A stretch of DNA of 64,000 bases from Rheinheimera sp. D18 (lineage in GTDB: Bacteria > Pseudomonadota > Gammaproteobacteria > Enterobacterales > Alteromonadaceae). Numbering within the stretch: the first letter of the stretch is position 1; each line of letters starts with the position of its first letter. Shown here piece after piece: positions 61,448 to 64,000 of this stretch. Position numbers and translations under genes: made by a program. Under the pieces are notes generated by a model. It was not told the origin of the DNA. It made no database searches and saw only the letters and a list, made by a program, of their open reading frames with translations. Where the stretch lies: positions 2,294,001 to 2,358,000 of the forward strand of contig NZ_CP037745.1 in assembly GCF_004345025.1 (NCBI RefSeq), read 5' to 3'.

Positions 61448-61487
61448 TATTTTGATATCAAAATAGCATATTGTTAAAAAAGTGCAA
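61448..61487 (-). promoter_or_regulatory. SPFH-RHH operon promoter with overlapping palindrome
   Basis: Minus strand: -35 TTGCAC (61482-61487), 16-bp spacer, -10 TATTTT (61460-61465). The -10 lies in an 18-bp perfect palindrome TATTTTGATATCAAAATA (61448-61465). A repressor bound there would block RNA polymerase. The RHH protein of the same operon is the obvious candidate, by inference. Confidence 0.6.
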
Positions 61488-61588
61488 TAGTATTACAAGG
61501 CAGTAAAATAAAACGGTTATAGTGGGGAGTTGTCTGGCGGTTACTAAAAATAACGAGCGGCTGCAGCACAGCCGCTATCAATAAAGGT

Positions 61589-64000
61589 TTAAACCTCGCC
61601 GATCATCTTACGCAGTACATAATGTAAAATGCCGCCATGTTGGTAGTAAGCTAATTCATTACCGGTATCAATGCGGCAATACACCTCAAGCTCTTGCTTA
61701 GCACCATCAGCATAGGTAATAACCAGTTTTACTTTATCTTTTACAGTTAACTGATTAAGCCCCAACAAGGTGAAGGTTTCTTCGCCCGTTAGTTTTAGCG
61801 TTTTACGATCAGTACCCGCAGGGAACTGAAGCGGTAGCACCCCCATACCAATTAGGTTGGAACGGTGAATACGTTCAAACGATTCAGCCAGTACCGCTCG
61901 CACACCTAACATTAGCGTGCCCTTTGCGGCCCAGTCGCGTGATGAGCCAGTGCCGTATTCTTTGCCTGCCACCACGATTAATGGCTGCTGTTTTTGTTGG
62001 TAGCGAACCGCGGCATCGAATATAGGCATTTGTTCACCGGACGGATAATGTGTTGTTACCCCCCCTTCCGAGCCTGGCGCCATTTCATTACGAATACGTA
62101 CGTTAGCAAAGGTACCGCGCACCATAACTTCGTGGTTGCCACGTCGAGAACCATAAGAGTTAAAGTGCTCTTGCTTAACACCTTGCTGTTGTAAATAAGC
62201 GCCAGCTGGGCTATTTGCTTTAATTGAGCCAGCAGGCGATATATGGTCGGTAGTTACAGAATCACCCAACAAGGCCAACATCCGCGCGTCAACTATATCG
62301 ATTATCGGTTTTGGCTTGCGGGTTAACCCACTAAAAAATTCAGGATGGCGAATATAGGTCGATTCTGGCCAAGCATAAGTTTTAGCTTTAGGCACTTCTA
62401 TAGCTTGCCAGCTAGCATCGCCATCAAACACATGGCCATACTCTTGACTAAACATACTGCTTTGCACCTTGGCGACCTCGCGGGCAATAGCTTGGTTATC
62501 AGGCCAGATATCTTTTAAATATACATCTTGCCCTTGGCGATCTTTACCCAGCGGTTGGCTTGTCAGGTCAATATTAATAGTGCCCGCTAGCGCATAAGCC
62601 ACCACTAACGGTGGAGATGCCAACCAGTTGGATTTTACTAATGGGTGGATGCGGCCTTCAAAATTACGGTTACCCGACAGTACCGCTGAGACGTTTAAAT
62701 CAGCCTTATTAATGATGTCTTCGATGGGTTTAGCTAGCGGGCCAGAGTTACCAATACAGGTAGTACAGCCATACCCCACTAAATAAAAACCAAGTTGCTC
62801 TAAAGGTTGCATTAAACCGGCTTGTTGCAAATAACGGGTAACGACTTTCGAGCCCGGTGCTAATGAGCTTTTAACCCAAGGCTGGCGTTTAAGGCCTTTG
62901 GCCACCGCATTTTTTGCTAATAAACCGGCGGCCATTAATACGCTAGGGTTAGAGGTGTTAGTACAAGAAGTAATAGCTGCAATAACCACTGCATGATCAT
63001 TTAGCTGTAAGCGTTGGCCATCAAGTTCAAAGTTGCGTTCAACCGCTGCGGGCTGCTTTTGGCCACCACCTTCATTTAACAACTCAGCTTCGCGTGCTTT
63101 GCTGGCCGGTTCTAGCGCCATAATATCGTCACAGTGGCGCTTTAATTCGCTTAACGTTACTTTATCTTGTGGCCGTTTTGGCCCAGCTAGTGAGGCTTCA
63201 ACGGTACTAAGATCTAAGCGCAGCGTATCGGTAAATATGGGGGTATTGTCTTTTTGTCGCCAAAAGCCTTGGCTTTGCGCATAGGTTTTTACTCTATCTA
63301 TTAACTCAGCGTCACGGCCGGTTAGTACAAGGTAATCTAAGGTAATTTGGTCTATCGGAAAAAAGCCACAGGTTGCACCATACTCCGGCGCCATATTAGC
63401 AATGGTAGCGCGATCAGCCAGTGCCAATTGATCTAAACCTTCACCAAAAAACTCAACAAATTTACCGACTACCCCGTGTTTGCGTAATATTTGCGTAACG
63501 GTAAGCACTAAGTCAGTAGCTGTAATACCGGGCTGTAATTTGCCGGTAAATTCAAAACCAACTACTTCGGGAATAATCATTGATACCGGCTGGCCAAGCA
63601 TTGCCGCTTCCGCTTCAATACCGCCGACCCCCCACCCTAAAATACCTAAGGCATTGATCATAGTGGTGTGTGAGTCGGTGCCAACTAAGGTATCTGGGTA
63701 AGCGAGTACACCGTCATCGGTATGTTCAGCCCAAATAGATTGGCCAAGATATTCTAAGTTTACCTGATGGCAAATGCCGGTGCCTGGCGGTACTACGCGA
63801 AAATTACGAAATGCGTTTGCACCCCAACGTAAAAATGCGTAACGCTCATGGTTGCGCTGCATTTCTATCTCAACGTTTTCGCTAAATGCCTGCTCGGTGG
63901 CATAGCGATCAACCATTACCGAGTGGTCAATCACTAAAGCAACGGGTGACAGTGGGTTTATCTTAGTCGCATCTTCACCAAGTGCGGCTACTGCCGCCCG
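61589..64000 (-). CDS. acnA: Aconitate hydratase A, partial (N-terminus beyond right edge)
   Basis: The frame is open from 61589 through the window end, 803 codons of an expected ~890, so about 90 N-terminal residues are missing. The [4Fe-4S] cysteines are in ITSCTNTSNPSV and YGCTTCIGNSGPL. The swivel domain has GKEYGTGSSRDWAAKG and FERIHRSNLIGMGVLPL. The IRP/AcnA type interconverts citrate and isocitrate in the TCA cycle. An internal GTG at 63934 is not the real start, because coding similarity continues upstream (DATKINPLSPVALVIDHS). Confidence 0.95.
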   Translation of the reverse strand, partial: RAAVAALGEDATKINPLSPVALVIDHSVMVDRYATEQAFSENVEIEMQRNHERYAFLRWGANAFRNFRVVPPGTGICHQVNLEYLGQSIWAEHTDDGVLAYPDTLVGTDSHTTMINALGILGWGVGGIEAEAAMLGQPVSMIIPEVVGFEFTGKLQPGITATDLVLTVTQILRKHGVVGKFVEFFGEGLDQLALADRATIANMAPEYGATCGFFPIDQITLDYLVLTGRDAELIDRVKTYAQSQGFWRQKDNTPIFTDTLRLDLSTVEASLAGPKRPQDKVTLSELKRHCDDIMALEPASKAREAELLNEGGGQKQPAAVERNFELDGQRLQLNDHAVVIAAITSCTNTSNPSVLMAAGLLAKNAVAKGLKRQPWVKSSLAPGSKVVTRYLQQAGLMQPLEQLGFYLVGYGCTTCIGNSGPLAKPIEDIINKADLNVSAVLSGNRNFEGRIHPLVKSNWLASPPLVVAYALAGTINIDLTSQPLGKDRQGQDVYLKDIWPDNQAIAREVAKVQSSMFSQEYGHVFDGDASWQAIEVPKAKTYAWPESTYIRHPEFFSGLTRKPKPIIDIVDARMLALLGDSVTTDHISPAGSIKANSPAGAYLQQQGVKQEHFNSYGSRRGNHEVMVRGTFANVRIRNEMAPGSEGGVTTHYPSGEQMPIFDAAVRYQQKQQPLIVVAGKEYGTGSSRDWAAKGTLMLGVRAVLAESFERIHRSNLIGMGVLPLQFPAGTDRKTLKLTGEETFTLLGLNQLTVKDKVKLVITYADGAKQELEVYCRIDTGNELAYYQHGGILHYVLRKMIGEV

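Overview
This window looks like chromosomal DNA of a marine or freshwater gammaproteobacterium of the Alteromonadales/Chromatiaceae type; Rheinheimera, Alishewanella or Arsukibacterium-like is my best guess, from gene content and codon usage only. Support comes from gammaproteobacterial gene orders (hemA-prfA-prmC-sirB2-kdsA, divergent lolB-ispE-prs, rplY-pth-ychF, gcvA-ygdD-rlmM, yggX-mutY/trmB, arcB near gltBD, tRNA Met-Leu-Gln-Gln convergent with ubiF), a large Oar-like TonB receptor and a PEP-CTERM protein. Nearly everything is intact housekeeping sequence. I see no phage, insertion sequence, CRISPR array or clear pseudogene.

Layout. 1-4.9 kb: an rRNA operon on the minus strand (three tandem promoters, 16S, tRNA-Ile, tRNA-Ala, 23S running off the left edge). 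5-7.8 kb: a divergent pair, a GNAT/peptidase C39 fusion and an ATP-grasp ligase with an RLAN domain, i.e. a little-studied peptide ligation/cleavage module. 7.8-15.6 kb: tRNA-Leu, a uridine kinase/nucleoside transporter/2OG-oxygenase operon, a TonB-dependent receptor and a divergent secreted EEP-family hydrolase. 15.6-22.6 kb: rlmM, ygdD, an alpha/beta hydrolase, gcvA, yggX, mutY, then trmB, rsmC and two small unknown proteins. 22.8-29.5 kb: an orphan sensor kinase, arcA and arcB facing each other, and a secreted cyanophycinase-like protein lacking the usual catalytic residues. 30-39.2 kb: gltBD, aceK, a YaiI-family gene and a pseudouridine synthase. 39.3-48.7 kb: tapT, the kdsA-sirB2-[HD-GYP regulator]-prmC-prfA-hemA cluster and divergent lolB-ispE-prs. 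48.8-53.2 kb: a PEP-CTERM gene with an excellent sigma-54 promoter, csbD, rplY-pth-ychF and a four-tRNA operon. 53.2-64 kb: ubiF, aguBA, a Sel1-like protein, ppiC, rhlE, a GIY-YIG protein, an AEC transporter, an SPFH-protein/ribbon-helix-helix operon and acnA, cut by the right edge.

The points most worth a second look are: an ArcB that keeps only one of the two redox cysteines known from E. coli; arcA and arcB side by side with a 28-base perfect palindrome over the arcA promoter; the pseudo-cyanophycinase; the sigma-54 promoter of the PEP-CTERM gene; the RLAN ATP-grasp/GNAT-C39 pair; a 2OG oxygenase inside a pyrimidine nucleoside salvage operon; and the SPFH/RHH operon with an 18-bp palindrome on its promoter. 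All functional statements come from reading motifs and comparison with remembered family members; no database search was run.
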